A program made the translations under genes and the position numbers. A DNA stretch of 64,000 nucleotides from Scatosoma sp045643825. GTDB lineage: Bacteria; Bacillota; Clostridia; Christensenellales; Borkfalkiaceae. The notes under the pieces are model-generated. The model was not told where the DNA came from. It searched no databases and saw only the letters and a list, made by a program, of their open reading frames with translations. This document shows positions 51,357 through 59,970 of this stretch, one piece after another. Each line of letters begins with the position of its first letter. Position 1 is the stretch's first letter. The stretch is taken from positions 14,673 to 78,672 of the forward strand of contig JAZRFV010000012.1 in the NCBI GenBank assembly GCA_045643825.1. Reading direction: 5' to 3'.

Positions 51357-51728
51357 TTACTTTTTCAAGGTGTTTTTCATCATCGAGAAGGTTTCTTCCG
51401 AGATAACGTGTTCCATATTGCAGGCATCTTCCTCCGCCGCCGACATAGAAACGCCGCAGGCAAGCAAGTAATCACGGATGATACAATGCTTTTCGTACAC
51501 CGTTTCAGCGTACGTTTTGCCCTCTTCGGTGAGGTAGAGGTGTTTGCCATCCTCATAGAGGTAGTTTCTTTCCACGAGGAGCTTTACCGCCTTGTTTACC
51601 GCCGCCTGCGAAACGCCCATGCGCTTCGCGACGTCGATACGGTGTACGATAGGCTGGTATTTGCTGATCATCAAGATACTCTCTAAATAGTCCTCGCCCG
51701 ATTGATTATTTTTCGTATGATTGTTCAT
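51357..51728 (-). CDS. DtxR/MntR-family metal-dependent regulator
   Basis: 123 residues. GEDYLESILMISKY, winged HTH with RMGVSQAAVNKAVKLLVERN, then YLTEEGKTYAETVYEKHCII and a dimerisation segment with AEEDACNMEHVIS, which carries the metal-binding Cys/Glu/His set. It lacks the C-terminal SH3 domain, as MntR does. It lies directly upstream of feoAB, in the same direction, so an Fe2+-dependent repressor of feo is the natural reading. Confidence 0.88.
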   Translation of the reverse strand: MNNHTKNNQSGEDYLESILMISKYQPIVHRIDVAKRMGVSQAAVNKAVKLLVERNYLYEDGKHLYLTEEGKTYAETVYEKHCIIRDYLLACGVSMSAAEEDACNMEHVISEETFSMMKNTLKK

Positions 51729-52099
51729 ATTTTTCCCCTTAAAATGTAATTCAACGCATACCTGGGTAGGCGGTTTTGGAAAAAGTAATAAGTAATAAGT
51801 AAAAGTGAATAGTGAAAAATGAATAATGAATAGTGAAGAATTGAGGCTAATTTTTAATAAACAGCATTTTCCAAAAAAGCCTCACACTCTGCCCATTTTT
51901 AGAAACAAGCAGGTCAATGCGAACCAGCCTTAACCCATAGAGTTCTTTGTAGAAGCAAGCAAGACAAGGCTCACACCCGTTAAGCCGTTAGCCTATTTTT
52001 AGAAACAAGCAGGTCGCGAAGCGCGTGGCTTTCCCGATGGGAGTTTACAAGTAGTAAATGAGCAAGGGAAAACGCAAACGCGACAAAGAGATGCGCCGT
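51729..52099. repeat. Gene-free region with simple repeats and a structured element
   Basis: 51786-51841 is a degenerate run of AATAAGT/AATAGTGAA-type words. The phrase TTTTTAGAAACAAGCAGGTC occurs twice about 97 bp apart (51894 and 51991). 52013-52084 folds with arms GTCGCG/CGCGAC, TTTCCC/GGGAAA and TTTAC, loop AAGTA, GTAAA, a variant of the 32.8 and 50.9 kb elements. 51750-51764 holds the word TTCAACGCATACCTG. No gene seen. Confidence 0.7.
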
Positions 52100-53137
52100 T
52101 TATAAGAATAGGCACGCGTCGCCGAAGCTGAAGAAACGGTATTTATTCTCCACCGCATACTTGTACACGTTCAAAATTTCTTCCCTGCCTGTCAAACAAG
52201 CAACCAACATAATCAAGGTGCTTTCGGGAAGGTGGAAATTGGTAATCAACCCGTCCACGCATTTCATCTTATAGGGTGGATAAAGGAAAATCTCGGTATT
52301 GCCGCTGCAAGCACGCACCGTGCCGTCATCCGCAGCCACACTCTCCAAGGTACGCACCGAGGTGGTACCCACCGCAATGATACGGCGGCCTTCTTTCTTC
52401 GCGCGGTTGATGGTTTCCGCCGCCTTCTCCCCAATTTCATAGAACTCGGAGTGCATTTTATGGTCAGTTATAATCTCTTCGCTGACAGGTCTAAAGGTAC
52501 CCAAGCCCACGTGCAATAACACCTCGGCAACCTCCACCCCCTTGTCCTTTAATTTTTGTAAAAGCCCATCGGTGAAGTGTAAACCTGCCGTCGGTGCAGC
52601 CGCCGAGCCGTCCACTTTACTATATACCGTGTTATAGCGGGCTTGGTTTTCAAGCTTCGCGCGGATATACGGAGGCAATGGCATGGTACCTACCTCGTTT
52701 AAAACGTCCTCAAACGCACCTTCGTAGGAAAATTCTACAATTCTTTCCCCCGTTTCGGTGATATCCTTTACGGTGAAGGAAAGCTTATCGCCAATGGTCA
52801 TCGTCACGCCGATTTTACCCTTTTTCCCAGGACGCATCAACACCTCCCAGGTATTCAAGTCGTAGCGTTTCAGAAGCAACACCTCCACTACGCCGCCGTT
52901 TTTGGTAAGGGCGTACATACGCGCAGGGATAACCTTCGTATTGTTTACAACGAGTACGTCACCCGCCTGCAGGTAATCGGTGATATCACGAAACACCTTG
53001 TCGGTGATGGTTTTTTCTTTGCGATCGTATACGAGAAGGCGAGAGGAATCACGTGGCTCCGCAGGGGTTTGCGCGATGCGTTCCTCGGGCAAATCGTAGT
53101 AAAAATCGCTCTTTTTATATTGTACTTTCTCTTGCAT
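52100..53137 (-). CDS. queA: S-adenosylmethionine:tRNA ribosyltransferase-isomerase QueA
   Basis: 345 residues, normal length. DFYYDLPEERIAQTP, DSSRLLVYDR, VVNNTKVIPARM, AAPTAGLHFT and GTFRPV are the QueA signatures. Transfers the ribosyl part of SAM to 7-aminomethyl-7-deazaguanine tRNA, making epoxyqueuosine, the substrate of QueH (also in this window). Weak GGTG ribosome site. Confidence 0.96.
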   Translation of the reverse strand: MQEKVQYKKSDFYYDLPEERIAQTPAEPRDSSRLLVYDRKEKTITDKVFRDITDYLQAGDVLVVNNTKVIPARMYALTKNGGVVEVLLLKRYDLNTWEVLMRPGKKGKIGVTMTIGDKLSFTVKDITETGERIVEFSYEGAFEDVLNEVGTMPLPPYIRAKLENQARYNTVYSKVDGSAAAPTAGLHFTDGLLQKLKDKGVEVAEVLLHVGLGTFRPVSEEIITDHKMHSEFYEIGEKAAETINRAKKEGRRIIAVGTTSVRTLESVAADDGTVRACSGNTEIFLYPPYKMKCVDGLITNFHLPESTLIMLVACLTGREEILNVYKYAVENKYRFFSFGDACLFL

Positions 53138-53284
53138 AATCTTTATTTCACCAAATACATGGTATGCCTATTTTATTTTCAACGCATACCTGCCCTGTCT
53201 ATTATTTCATTTTTAATAAATCACCAAAGAATGTCACGATGAACACCAAAACGAATACCAATACCCCCCTATCAATCTCCTCTG

Positions 53285-54346
53285 TTAATCGTCCAGCTCG
53301 AACATCGAGAGCTGTTTTCTTGCCTTGGTGCTCGGCTCATATCCCATGTGGGCGTAGCCGTCCTTTAAACAAATTCTACCACGAGGGGTACGTGCGATAA
53401 ACCCAAGCTGTAAAAGGTAAGGCTCGTAAACGTCCTCGATGGTGTTGGCATCCTCGTTGATGGTCGCCGCCAAGGTTTCTAAACCCGTCGGACCGCCACC
53501 AAATTTCTCGATCAAGGCACGAAGCAGGTTTCTATCCGTTTCGTCCAAACCGTAATCGTCAATTTCCAAACGGGAGAGTGCAAATCTCGCATCCGCACGG
53601 GTAATCGTTGTGTTGCCTTTTACCGCCGAGAAATCTCTCACACGCTTCAAAAGACGGTTGGCGATACGAGGGGTGCCACGGCTACGACGGGAAATTTCCG
53701 CCGCCGCATCATCTTCAATAGCAATACCCAACGCCTTTGCCGAACGAGAAACGATTTCCTGCAACTCATTTGGTGTATACATTTCCAAACGATTTACGAT
53801 CCCAAAACGATCACGCAAGGGAGCGGCAAGCATCCCCACACGGGTGGTTGCACCGACAAGGGTAAATTTCTTCAAGGGGAAACGGATATTTCTCGCCGAA
53901 GGCCCCTTCCCCACGATAATATCAAGGGCGTAATCCTCCATTGCGGAGTATAAAATTTCCTCCACCGAACGGTTCAAACGGTGGATTTCGTCGATAAACA
54001 AGACGTCCCCTTCGTTGAGGTTGGTCAAAATCGCCGCCAAGTCCCCCGAACGCTCGATAGCAGGACCGCTGGTCAGCTTAATCGACACGCCAAGCTCGTT
54101 GGCGATGATGTGCGAAAGGGTGGTTTTACCAAGCCCGGGAGGACCGTACAGTAAAACGTGGTCAAGCGCCTCCCCACGCGACTTTGCCGCCGCAATATAG
54201 ACGCTCAAATTTTCCTTCACCTTTTGCTGACCGACGTAATCGGACATCACCTTCGGGCGAAGAACGTTTTCCTCCGCATCGTATTCCGTTTTCGTGCTAA
54301 CGACTAAATTTTCGTCCGCGCCGTATTCTTCCTCTTCAAACAACAT
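53285..54346 (-). CDS. ruvB: Holliday junction branch-migration ATPase RuvB
   Basis: 353 residues. YGPPGLGKTTLSHIIANELG (Walker A), DEIHRLNR (Walker B), GATTRVGML (sensor 1), RSRGTPRIANRLL (sensor 2) and a winged-helix C-terminus ending with GFIARTPRGR. Hexameric motor working with RuvA. Third gene of ruvCAB, 15 bp after ruvA. Confidence 0.97.
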   Translation of the reverse strand: MLFEEEEYGADENLVVSTKTEYDAEENVLRPKVMSDYVGQQKVKENLSVYIAAAKSRGEALDHVLLYGPPGLGKTTLSHIIANELGVSIKLTSGPAIERSGDLAAILTNLNEGDVLFIDEIHRLNRSVEEILYSAMEDYALDIIVGKGPSARNIRFPLKKFTLVGATTRVGMLAAPLRDRFGIVNRLEMYTPNELQEIVSRSAKALGIAIEDDAAAEISRRSRGTPRIANRLLKRVRDFSAVKGNTTITRADARFALSRLEIDDYGLDETDRNLLRALIEKFGGGPTGLETLAATINEDANTIEDVYEPYLLQLGFIARTPRGRICLKDGYAHMGYEPSTKARKQLSMFELDD

Positions 54347-54361
54347 AGCTTTCCCCTACGC

Positions 54362-54973
54362 TTAAATTCCGCCCTGCAAGGCCTTCATAATAATTTCTTC
54401 CACGGTGTTTGCACCCATATCTCGCGCCTTCTTCACCGCATTCACACTCTCCGTGCGGGTGAAGCCAAGCCCCATCAATGCAGACACAGCCTCCTCGTCC
54501 AACGCCGATAATTTGGCAGTGGGGGTGGTGGCAGGTGCCGATAAGTCGTCACCGTTCGCACTCAAAATCTCCGCCGCGGAAATTTTACCGTGCAAATCCA
54601 ACACAATCTTTTCCGCCGTCTTTTTTCCAAGCCCTTTCACCGTGCTCAAACGTTTCACGTCCGCCGTGGCAATGGCGGTAGCAAACTCGTCCACGCTCAA
54701 CGCACCAAATACCGCAATACCCATTTTAGGCCCTACGTTGGGTACAGAAATCAGCTTTAAGAACATTTCCTTTTCACGCACGCTCTCAAACCCGAACAAG
54801 GTCATCCCGTCCTCTTTCACCTGCAAGTAGGTGTGCAATTCAGCAACCTCGCCCACGTTGGTCTTACGGAACGCCCCACGCGAACAATAGATCTCATACC
54901 CCACACCGTTCACATCCAAAATCGCCGTTTCGGTGGTGGTGGTTAATACTTTACCTCTCAAATACGCAATCAT
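54362..54973 (-). CDS. ruvA: Holliday junction-binding protein RuvA
   Basis: 203 residues. OB fold (MIAYLRGKV...), tandem HhH (ISVPNVGPKMGIAVFG, STVKGLGKKTAEKIVLDL) and the C-terminal RuvB-binding domain (ALMGLGFTRTESVNAV). Its ATG shares the A of the ruvC stop (TAATG). Confidence 0.97.
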   Translation of the reverse strand: MIAYLRGKVLTTTTETAILDVNGVGYEIYCSRGAFRKTNVGEVAELHTYLQVKEDGMTLFGFESVREKEMFLKLISVPNVGPKMGIAVFGALSVDEFATAIATADVKRLSTVKGLGKKTAEKIVLDLHGKISAAEILSANGDDLSAPATTPTAKLSALDEEAVSALMGLGFTRTESVNAVKKARDMGANTVEEIIMKALQGGI

Positions 54974-55734
54974 TATTTTTGCTCCTTATTTTGCGTTGAA
55001 CGCTTACCTGGTGCCGTCGTTTTCGGTTTTGACGGCTCTATTACCCGTACAGAGGAAGCTCTTCCTACCCCCGTTACGCCTGCAATCCCCGTTGCCTTTT
55101 GCAACGCACTCGCACTCTGCAAGGAGGAAAAACCCTGCGAGGATTTCGTGCGTTTGGAGGATTTTTGCCCTGCCGCCATCAACTCTTGATAAGTGGTGGG
55201 TGTGGGTGCGGTGTTGTTCCCCTTCGTCCTTGTCATATTGCTAACCGCAAAGAGTTCGCCAAACCGTCCCGCAAAGCCATGGCAAAGTGCAATCGCCAAA
55301 GCATCGGCAGCATCGTCGGGCTTTGGTACGGATTTTAATCGCAGGAGCAAAGTAACCGTCGCCTGCATTTGCTTTTTATCCGCTTTACCGTATCCCGTCA
55401 AGGCTTGTTTGATTTGCATAGGGGTGTATTCGTACAACCGTCCACACGCCTTTACGCAAGTGAGCATCGCCACCCCACGTGCATGTGCCACGGCGATACC
55501 CGTTGTGATATTTTTCGAGAAAAACAGCTCTTCCATCGCCACTTCATCGGGGTGGAATTTTTCCAAAAGCTTGTTTATGCCCTCCTCCAGCATCGCAAGG
55601 CGTACGGGCAAGCCCTCTTCTTTGGGCGTGGTGACAACACCGCAATCAATCGCACGGAAATTGCCCCGTTCGTCCTTTTCAATTACGCCGTAACCCAAGG
55701 TTGCAAGCCCAGGGTCGATACCAAGAATAATCAT
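54973..55734 (-). CDS. ruvC: Holliday junction resolvase RuvC with C-terminal extension
   Basis: 253 residues. LGIDPGLATLGYGVIE (Asp 7), MEELFFSKN (Glu), HARGVAML and PDDAADALAIALCH (acidic active site) cover residues 1-160. The family is usually about 165-180 residues; here 80-90 more follow, rich in S, T, K and G and without predicted structure, ending TQNKEQK. Cleaves Holliday junctions. First in ruvCAB. Confidence 0.95.
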   Translation of the reverse strand: MIILGIDPGLATLGYGVIEKDERGNFRAIDCGVVTTPKEEGLPVRLAMLEEGINKLLEKFHPDEVAMEELFFSKNITTGIAVAHARGVAMLTCVKACGRLYEYTPMQIKQALTGYGKADKKQMQATVTLLLRLKSVPKPDDAADALAIALCHGFAGRFGELFAVSNMTRTKGNNTAPTPTTYQELMAAGQKSSKRTKSSQGFSSLQSASALQKATGIAGVTGVGRASSVRVIEPSKPKTTAPGKRSTQNKEQK

Positions 55735-55821
55735 AACCGTTTTTCCGTTTTTTTCTTCCTTTCAGGTGAAAATCTTACCCGAGTAATCCCTGACAAGCCC
55801 TTTCACCCCATCTTACTTTCT

Positions 55822-55850
55822 ATTATAAAACAAAAACAAATGTTTGTCAA
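55822..55850 (-). promoter_or_regulatory. Consensus promoter of ruvCAB
   Basis: TTGACA, 17 bp, TATAAT on the minus strand, leader about 80 bases. Confidence 0.8.
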
Positions 55851-55894
55851 GATATTTATTTGAAGAAAATACGAAAAAAGGTGTCAGTACCCTC

Positions 55895-55922
55895 TTGACA
55901 AGGGAAAAATGCGTGTTATACT
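55895..55922 (+). promoter_or_regulatory. Promoter of the 52-aa peptide gene
   Basis: TTGACA, 16 bp, TATACT. The leader of about 100 bases contains a C/G-rich imperfect hairpin (55939-55965). A second TATAAT at 55984 has no -35. Confidence 0.65.
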
Positions 55923-56030
55923 GTTTGCACGACGGACAGGGCGTGGAGAGGATCCCTCCCACCCTTCTCTTCCAATAGTTGCATATAATAGAGCGCTTGC
56001 AGGATAAATTGTCAAAAAAGGAGAGAGTTT

Positions 56031-56189
56031 ATGAAGGCAAAAGTGGTCTTATTGTTGCATCTGTACGGTCTCGACATGCTTCTTTTGGGCTTGTTCGAGA
56101 AATTGTTGCTCGGTTTGAGCAAGAGGGTTGCGGCGTTGAAGGACGCTGCGACAAACTCCCTCAACCGATGTAAAAACCGCAACGGATAA
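56031..56189 (+). CDS. Small hydrophobic amphipathic peptide (52 aa)
   Basis: MKAKVVLLLHLYGLDMLLLG, then LFEKLLLGLSKRVAALKDAA and a polar basic tail. AGGAG 7 bases upstream and a real promoter support translation. One long Leu-rich helix with D and E spaced along it, probably membrane-bound or amphipathic. A hairpin CCCGATAG/CTATCGGG (56218-56239) and a terminator follow. Unrecognised. Confidence 0.55.
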   Translation: MKAKVVLLLHLYGLDMLLLGLFEKLLLGLSKRVAALKDAATNSLNRCKNRNG

Positions 56190-56250
56190 TCTTCCGATAA
56201 TTGCGTAAAATACAAACCCCGATAGCTCCCCCTATCGGGTAAAACAAAAG

Positions 56251-56288
56251 AAAAAAGGCACCTCAAACGAGGTGTCTTTCCTTTTTTC
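56251..56288. terminator. Bidirectional terminator
   Basis: AAGGCACCTC / GAGGTGTCTT stem with flanking A- and T-runs between the peptide and ferredoxin genes. Confidence 0.85.
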
Positions 56289-56302
56289 TTAACTGTTGTG
56301 AA

Positions 56303-56476
56303 TTATTCAGCTTTGATTGCGCCAACGGGACAAGCATCTTCACAAGCACCGCAGTCAACGCAGTCGCCGTTGATTACGTAGATACCTTTTGCATCGTCCA
56401 TAGCAATTGCACCAACGGGGCAAGTATCTGCACAAGCGCCACAAGCAAGACATTCGTTAGAAATTACGTGAGCCAT
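56303..56476 (-). CDS. 2[4Fe-4S] ferredoxin
   Basis: 57 residues, starting MAHVISNECLACGACADTCP, with a second CxxCxxCxxxCP set near the end (CVDCGACEDACP). Clostridial-type low-potential electron carrier. GGAGGT 7 bases before the ATG; -10 box TATAAT at 56509-56514 with a weak -35 (TTTACT, 17 bp). Monocistronic. Confidence 0.95.
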   Translation of the reverse strand: MAHVISNECLACGACADTCPVGAIAMDDAKGIYVINGDCVDCGACEDACPVGAIKAE

Positions 56477-56615
56477 TTTGATTACCTCCAGAATTTTGGT
56501 CTAAATGTATTATAACATACTTTTTTGAAATAGTAAAGAATTAAAAAGGGCATTTTTACGATTTTCGTGAGAAAAATTTTCACATTTTTACCACCCTTCC
56601 GTAAAAGTCAGTAAA

Positions 56616-58640
56616 TTATCTAATCAAGCTACTCCACTTGCTTTGTTGATAGTTGTACAAGCCGTTGAAGAAGCTCATTGCCGTTGCGTTGCCGTCCTTG
56701 AAGGAAGTAAACGCGCTGTTTCTCGTTCTACCGTCGATAAGTGCTACACCCAACCAAATACTCATTTCAAAATTTGCAGAGTTATTGATAACAAGATTCG
56801 TCGACGAATAAGCATATACAACGTTTGCATTTTGTCTCATATCAATAATACTCTTACCATAGGTAGTAGCCGTCGCCCTATCTTCTTCCGATACAGTGTA
56901 GTTCAACGAACGAGGGACCGACGTCTTTGCGGTGAATTTCGACATTTCCGCATCGGTATGCAAGAAACGCATGAATTCTTTTGCAAGTTCCATATTTTCA
57001 CAGTTTTTGTTAATAAAACCGAATGAATGATTTGCGGAGAGCATCGTTTGATCGCCAGCAGCAGCTGCATTTACTTTCGGTACGGGCATAAAGCCGAAAC
57101 GTCTATCCATCTTGGATTCGCCTTTAAGGGTTTCCAGCTCTTCAAAGGCGGGCGTCGCTTCGTTTTCCCACCAAACACCTTCCGCAAGCATTGCGTAACG
57201 GGTTGTTGCGTATTTACTCTTAACAAACTCGCTTTGTGCAATAGTATAATCCATTGCGTTCCAAGTACCGCCGATATACTTCGTGGTGCCGAACAATGCT
57301 TCTTGCATCTTCAATGCGTAGTATTTACCAGCTTGTTTTTGCAACATGTAACCGTTGTCTTCGGTGATTGCAACCGTTTCCATGGTGATGTTTGCTTCGA
57401 TTTGGCCAGGGATTTCCGTAATCGTCTTTACTACCTGAACGGTACCGTTGAAGGTGTTGTTCACGTTGAATGCGCCATAACCTTCGTAGTCAGCCGCATA
57501 CGAGAAGAAGGATCTGTCTACGTAACCGGTGTAGTTACCAGAATAGCAGAAAGGAACGTAGCCCTTTGCAACGATTTGGTCGCAAAGTGCGATCATCTGT
57601 TCATAGGTCGCAGGAAGACCGTCGTCGTACGTACCGTCTATACCATCGGGGCCGTTCGATTTTGCAGCTTCAAATGCCGTTACACTCGCATAATAATCAA
57701 TTCTAATGAAGTCGCCCTCATCGTCAAAGTAGAATCCTTCTTCTTCGAAGAGTTCTATATCGTAGGTAAAACCATAGAACCCATCGTAGAAGGGAATCAT
57801 ATAATAGTTGCCGTCTTTTGCCGTCATAAAGGCTTTCGTGGTAGAATCGAGCTTGTCTTCAATCGTACCGCTTTCGCCGTAAGCTGCCATCGAACCCGTA
57901 ACAACGTCGCTAATATTTGCAACCATATCCTGTTGCACCATGGTATAATAATCTACCGCTTCGGTGAAGTATACGTCTTTGTTCAACATAGCGCTTTCAG
58001 CAAGCTTGTTACCCGCATACTTATTCTTATCGCCGTCTAAATTAATTTTGACACCCATTTTTCCAGGCTCAAAGCTGGTATTTGCGTACATCGCCTCAAA
58101 GCGTGCAATTGCGTCCACCAGCCATTCGGTACCAACGCCACCATCAAAGGTCGCCACGCTCAAGTTAGATTTAGCAACGTCTTGCTCTCCACCCGCAACT
58201 CCACCGCCGAGACCGCCAAGGCCCCCGCCGAGACCACCATTACCACCTTCGTAGATATGTCCGCAACCGTTGTTTACACAAACGTTGTTGACATACTTGT
58301 GTCCCAAGGGTGCGATGCTTTCTTCCGTTGTATATTCGCAATTTTGACAAGCTTTATACACAGTCCCTGCGACGGTACAGGTAGCAGGAATCTTCATCAA
58401 GGTTATAAGGCTGTGTCTTGCTCTTTCAATTTCCGTTTCTTTCGCGCCACACTCGGTACAGGTCTTCTTCTTTTCCCCTTTTTCGGTGCAGGTGGGATCC
58501 TTCACAATCTCTACGTCCCAAATGTGTTCACATTTCTTTTCGGGTTCAGTTTCCTTATTTTTACAGCCCGTACCCATCGCGGTCATACCAACCGAACAGA
58601 TACTCAATACAATCGCCGCTATTCTTTTCCACTTATTCAT
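56616..58640 (-). CDS. Extracellular solute-binding lipoprotein with Cys-rich N-terminal units
   Basis: 674 residues. Signal and lipobox (MGTGC, near residue 26), two Cys-rich units (DPTCTEKGEKKKTCTECG and PATCTVAGTVYKACQNCEY) like those in the metallo-hydrolase lipoprotein at 10.4 kb, a Gly-rich hinge (residues about 130-155), then a family-1 solute-binding fold (NLSVATFDGGVGTEWLVDAI, FYDGFYGFTYD, MLAEGVWWENEA, FMRFLHTDAEM). No permease gene is nearby. It sits 11 bp after the cysteine desulfurase gene behind AAGAGGTG, an odd partner. Confidence 0.8.
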   Translation of the reverse strand: MNKWKRIAAIVLSICSVGMTAMGTGCKNKETEPEKKCEHIWDVEIVKDPTCTEKGEKKKTCTECGAKETEIERARHSLITLMKIPATCTVAGTVYKACQNCEYTTEESIAPLGHKYVNNVCVNNGCGHIYEGGNGGLGGGLGGLGGGVAGGEQDVAKSNLSVATFDGGVGTEWLVDAIARFEAMYANTSFEPGKMGVKINLDGDKNKYAGNKLAESAMLNKDVYFTEAVDYYTMVQQDMVANISDVVTGSMAAYGESGTIEDKLDSTTKAFMTAKDGNYYMIPFYDGFYGFTYDIELFEEEGFYFDDEGDFIRIDYYASVTAFEAAKSNGPDGIDGTYDDGLPATYEQMIALCDQIVAKGYVPFCYSGNYTGYVDRSFFSYAADYEGYGAFNVNNTFNGTVQVVKTITEIPGQIEANITMETVAITEDNGYMLQKQAGKYYALKMQEALFGTTKYIGGTWNAMDYTIAQSEFVKSKYATTRYAMLAEGVWWENEATPAFEELETLKGESKMDRRFGFMPVPKVNAAAAGDQTMLSANHSFGFINKNCENMELAKEFMRFLHTDAEMSKFTAKTSVPRSLNYTVSEEDRATATTYGKSIIDMRQNANVVYAYSSTNLVINNSANFEMSIWLGVALIDGRTRNSAFTSFKDGNATAMSFFNGLYNYQQSKWSSLIR

Positions 58641-58651
58641 TTTAGCACCTC

Positions 58652-59791
58652 TTAAAATTTTCGTAAAGTTTCTACCGCTTCGACAAACGCCTTCGCCGCA
58701 AAACGGATTTCTTCTTCCGTGTTGTCCTTACCAAGACTGATACGCACGCTTTCACGGGTTTCCGCCTCCGTTAAGCCCATTGCAAGCAATACGTGGCTGG
58801 GCTTCACCGATGCACTCGCACACGCCGAGCCAACCGCGATACATACCCCCTGCAAATCCAGTTTATACAACAAATCCACGTTGCTAACCCCTTGTATGCG
58901 CAGGTTTAATATCCCAGGGAGCTTTTCCCCTTCGCCATTGACAATTACTCCGCCAAGGGAGGAAATTCCTTCCATGAACAGCCTTGAAAGGCGTTCAATT
59001 TTCTCATTCGACGCGGACATGGTGGCTTCATTTTCGCAATATGCCGCCGCCAAGCCTACCACGGCAGGTACGTTGGTCGTACCGCCACGCAATCCTCTTT
59101 CCTGCTCACCGCCGCCAACGAATCGATCCACCTTCACACCACTCTTAATGTAAAGCACACCGCAACCTTTGGGGCCGTAGAACTTATGCGAAGAGAACGA
59201 GAGCATATCCACCCCCCATTCTTTCACGCAAAGCGGCATATAAGGTGCGGCCTGCACGCAGTCCGAAAAGAACAACGCACCATGTTGGTGAGCAACCTCC
59301 GCAAGCTCCTTTATCGGCTGAATAACACCCGTTTCGTTGTTGACCGCCATCACACAAACCAAACCCGTTTGCTCCGTCATTGCGGCTTTTAAGGTGTTCA
59401 CCTCAACCATGCCCCCTGCATTTACGGGAAGATAGGTGACGGTGAAGCCTTCCTTTTCAAGCTTTTCCGCCGCATATAAGGCGGCGTGATGTTCGATGGA
59501 AGAGACGATAACGTGCGTTTTGCCCTTCGTCTTTTGTGCATAAGCACCGCCGACGATCGCCCAATTATCCGCCTCCGTACCGCCTGAGGTGAAATACAAC
59601 TCACCCTCTTTTCCCCCCAAACGCTCCGCCAAGCAATCCCTTGCATTATCCACGGCATTTACCGCCGCACGGCCGATGGCGTGCGGAGAATCGGCATTGC
59701 CAAAGCAATCCGTAAGATACGGCATCATTTTTTGTAATGCGTTTTCGGACAGCGGCGTGGTCGCCGCGTGGTCAAGGTAAATTCTTTTCAT
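58652..59791 (-). CDS. Cysteine desulfurase (NifS/IscS family)
   Basis: 379 residues. YLDHAATTP, TSGGTEADNWAI, SSIEHHA, SFSSHKFYGPKGCGVLY (PLP Lys), GGGQERGLRGGTTN-like GGGEQERGLRGGT, and a Cys-containing loop GSACASASVKPS, then SVRISLGKDNTEEEI. Moves sulfur from cysteine for Fe-S clusters or tRNA thiolation. No iscU is adjacent. Own consensus promoter. Confidence 0.93.
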   Translation of the reverse strand: MKRIYLDHAATTPLSENALQKMMPYLTDCFGNADSPHAIGRAAVNAVDNARDCLAERLGGKEGELYFTSGGTEADNWAIVGGAYAQKTKGKTHVIVSSIEHHAALYAAEKLEKEGFTVTYLPVNAGGMVEVNTLKAAMTEQTGLVCVMAVNNETGVIQPIKELAEVAHQHGALFFSDCVQAAPYMPLCVKEWGVDMLSFSSHKFYGPKGCGVLYIKSGVKVDRFVGGGEQERGLRGGTTNVPAVVGLAAAYCENEATMSASNEKIERLSRLFMEGISSLGGVIVNGEGEKLPGILNLRIQGVSNVDLLYKLDLQGVCIAVGSACASASVKPSHVLLAMGLTEAETRESVRISLGKDNTEEEIRFAAKAFVEAVETLRKF

Positions 59792-59823
59792 TTTTTCGCT
59801 GCTTTCCTTGCTTATTCCCCTAC

Positions 59824-59852
59824 ATTATATTCCTTTTATACGCGATTGTCAA
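59824..59852 (-). promoter_or_regulatory. Consensus promoter of the cysteine desulfurase gene
   Basis: TTGACA, 17 bp, TATAAT on the minus strand. Confidence 0.85.
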
Positions 59853-59933
59853 GCCTTGTCCCTGCTTTTGCCCCAAAGTTTACGATTATACAAAAAAAAT
59901 TAACAAAAATGAAAACTTTTTTCTAAAAACCCC

Positions 59934-59962
59934 TTGAAAAATGTGAGAAAATATAATATAAT
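59934..59962 (+). promoter_or_regulatory. Promoter of the EF-G-like gene
   Basis: TTGAAA, 17 bp, TATAAT; predicted start near 59969. Confidence 0.8.
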
Positions 59963-59970
59963 GGTAACAA

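Noticed and set aside
53202..53275. Tiny hydrophobic frame on the minus strand between ruvB and queA (VLVFVLVFIVTFFGDLLKMK)
   Set aside because: No ATG, and the G-run lies too close to any GTG/TTG start. Kept only as a note; a GTG- or TTG-started membrane peptide is not excluded.
55923..56030. Signal-recognition-particle RNA or other known ncRNA upstream of the 52-residue peptide
   Set aside because: No conserved core motif of SRP, 6S, RNase P or tmRNA could be found in the 100 bases.
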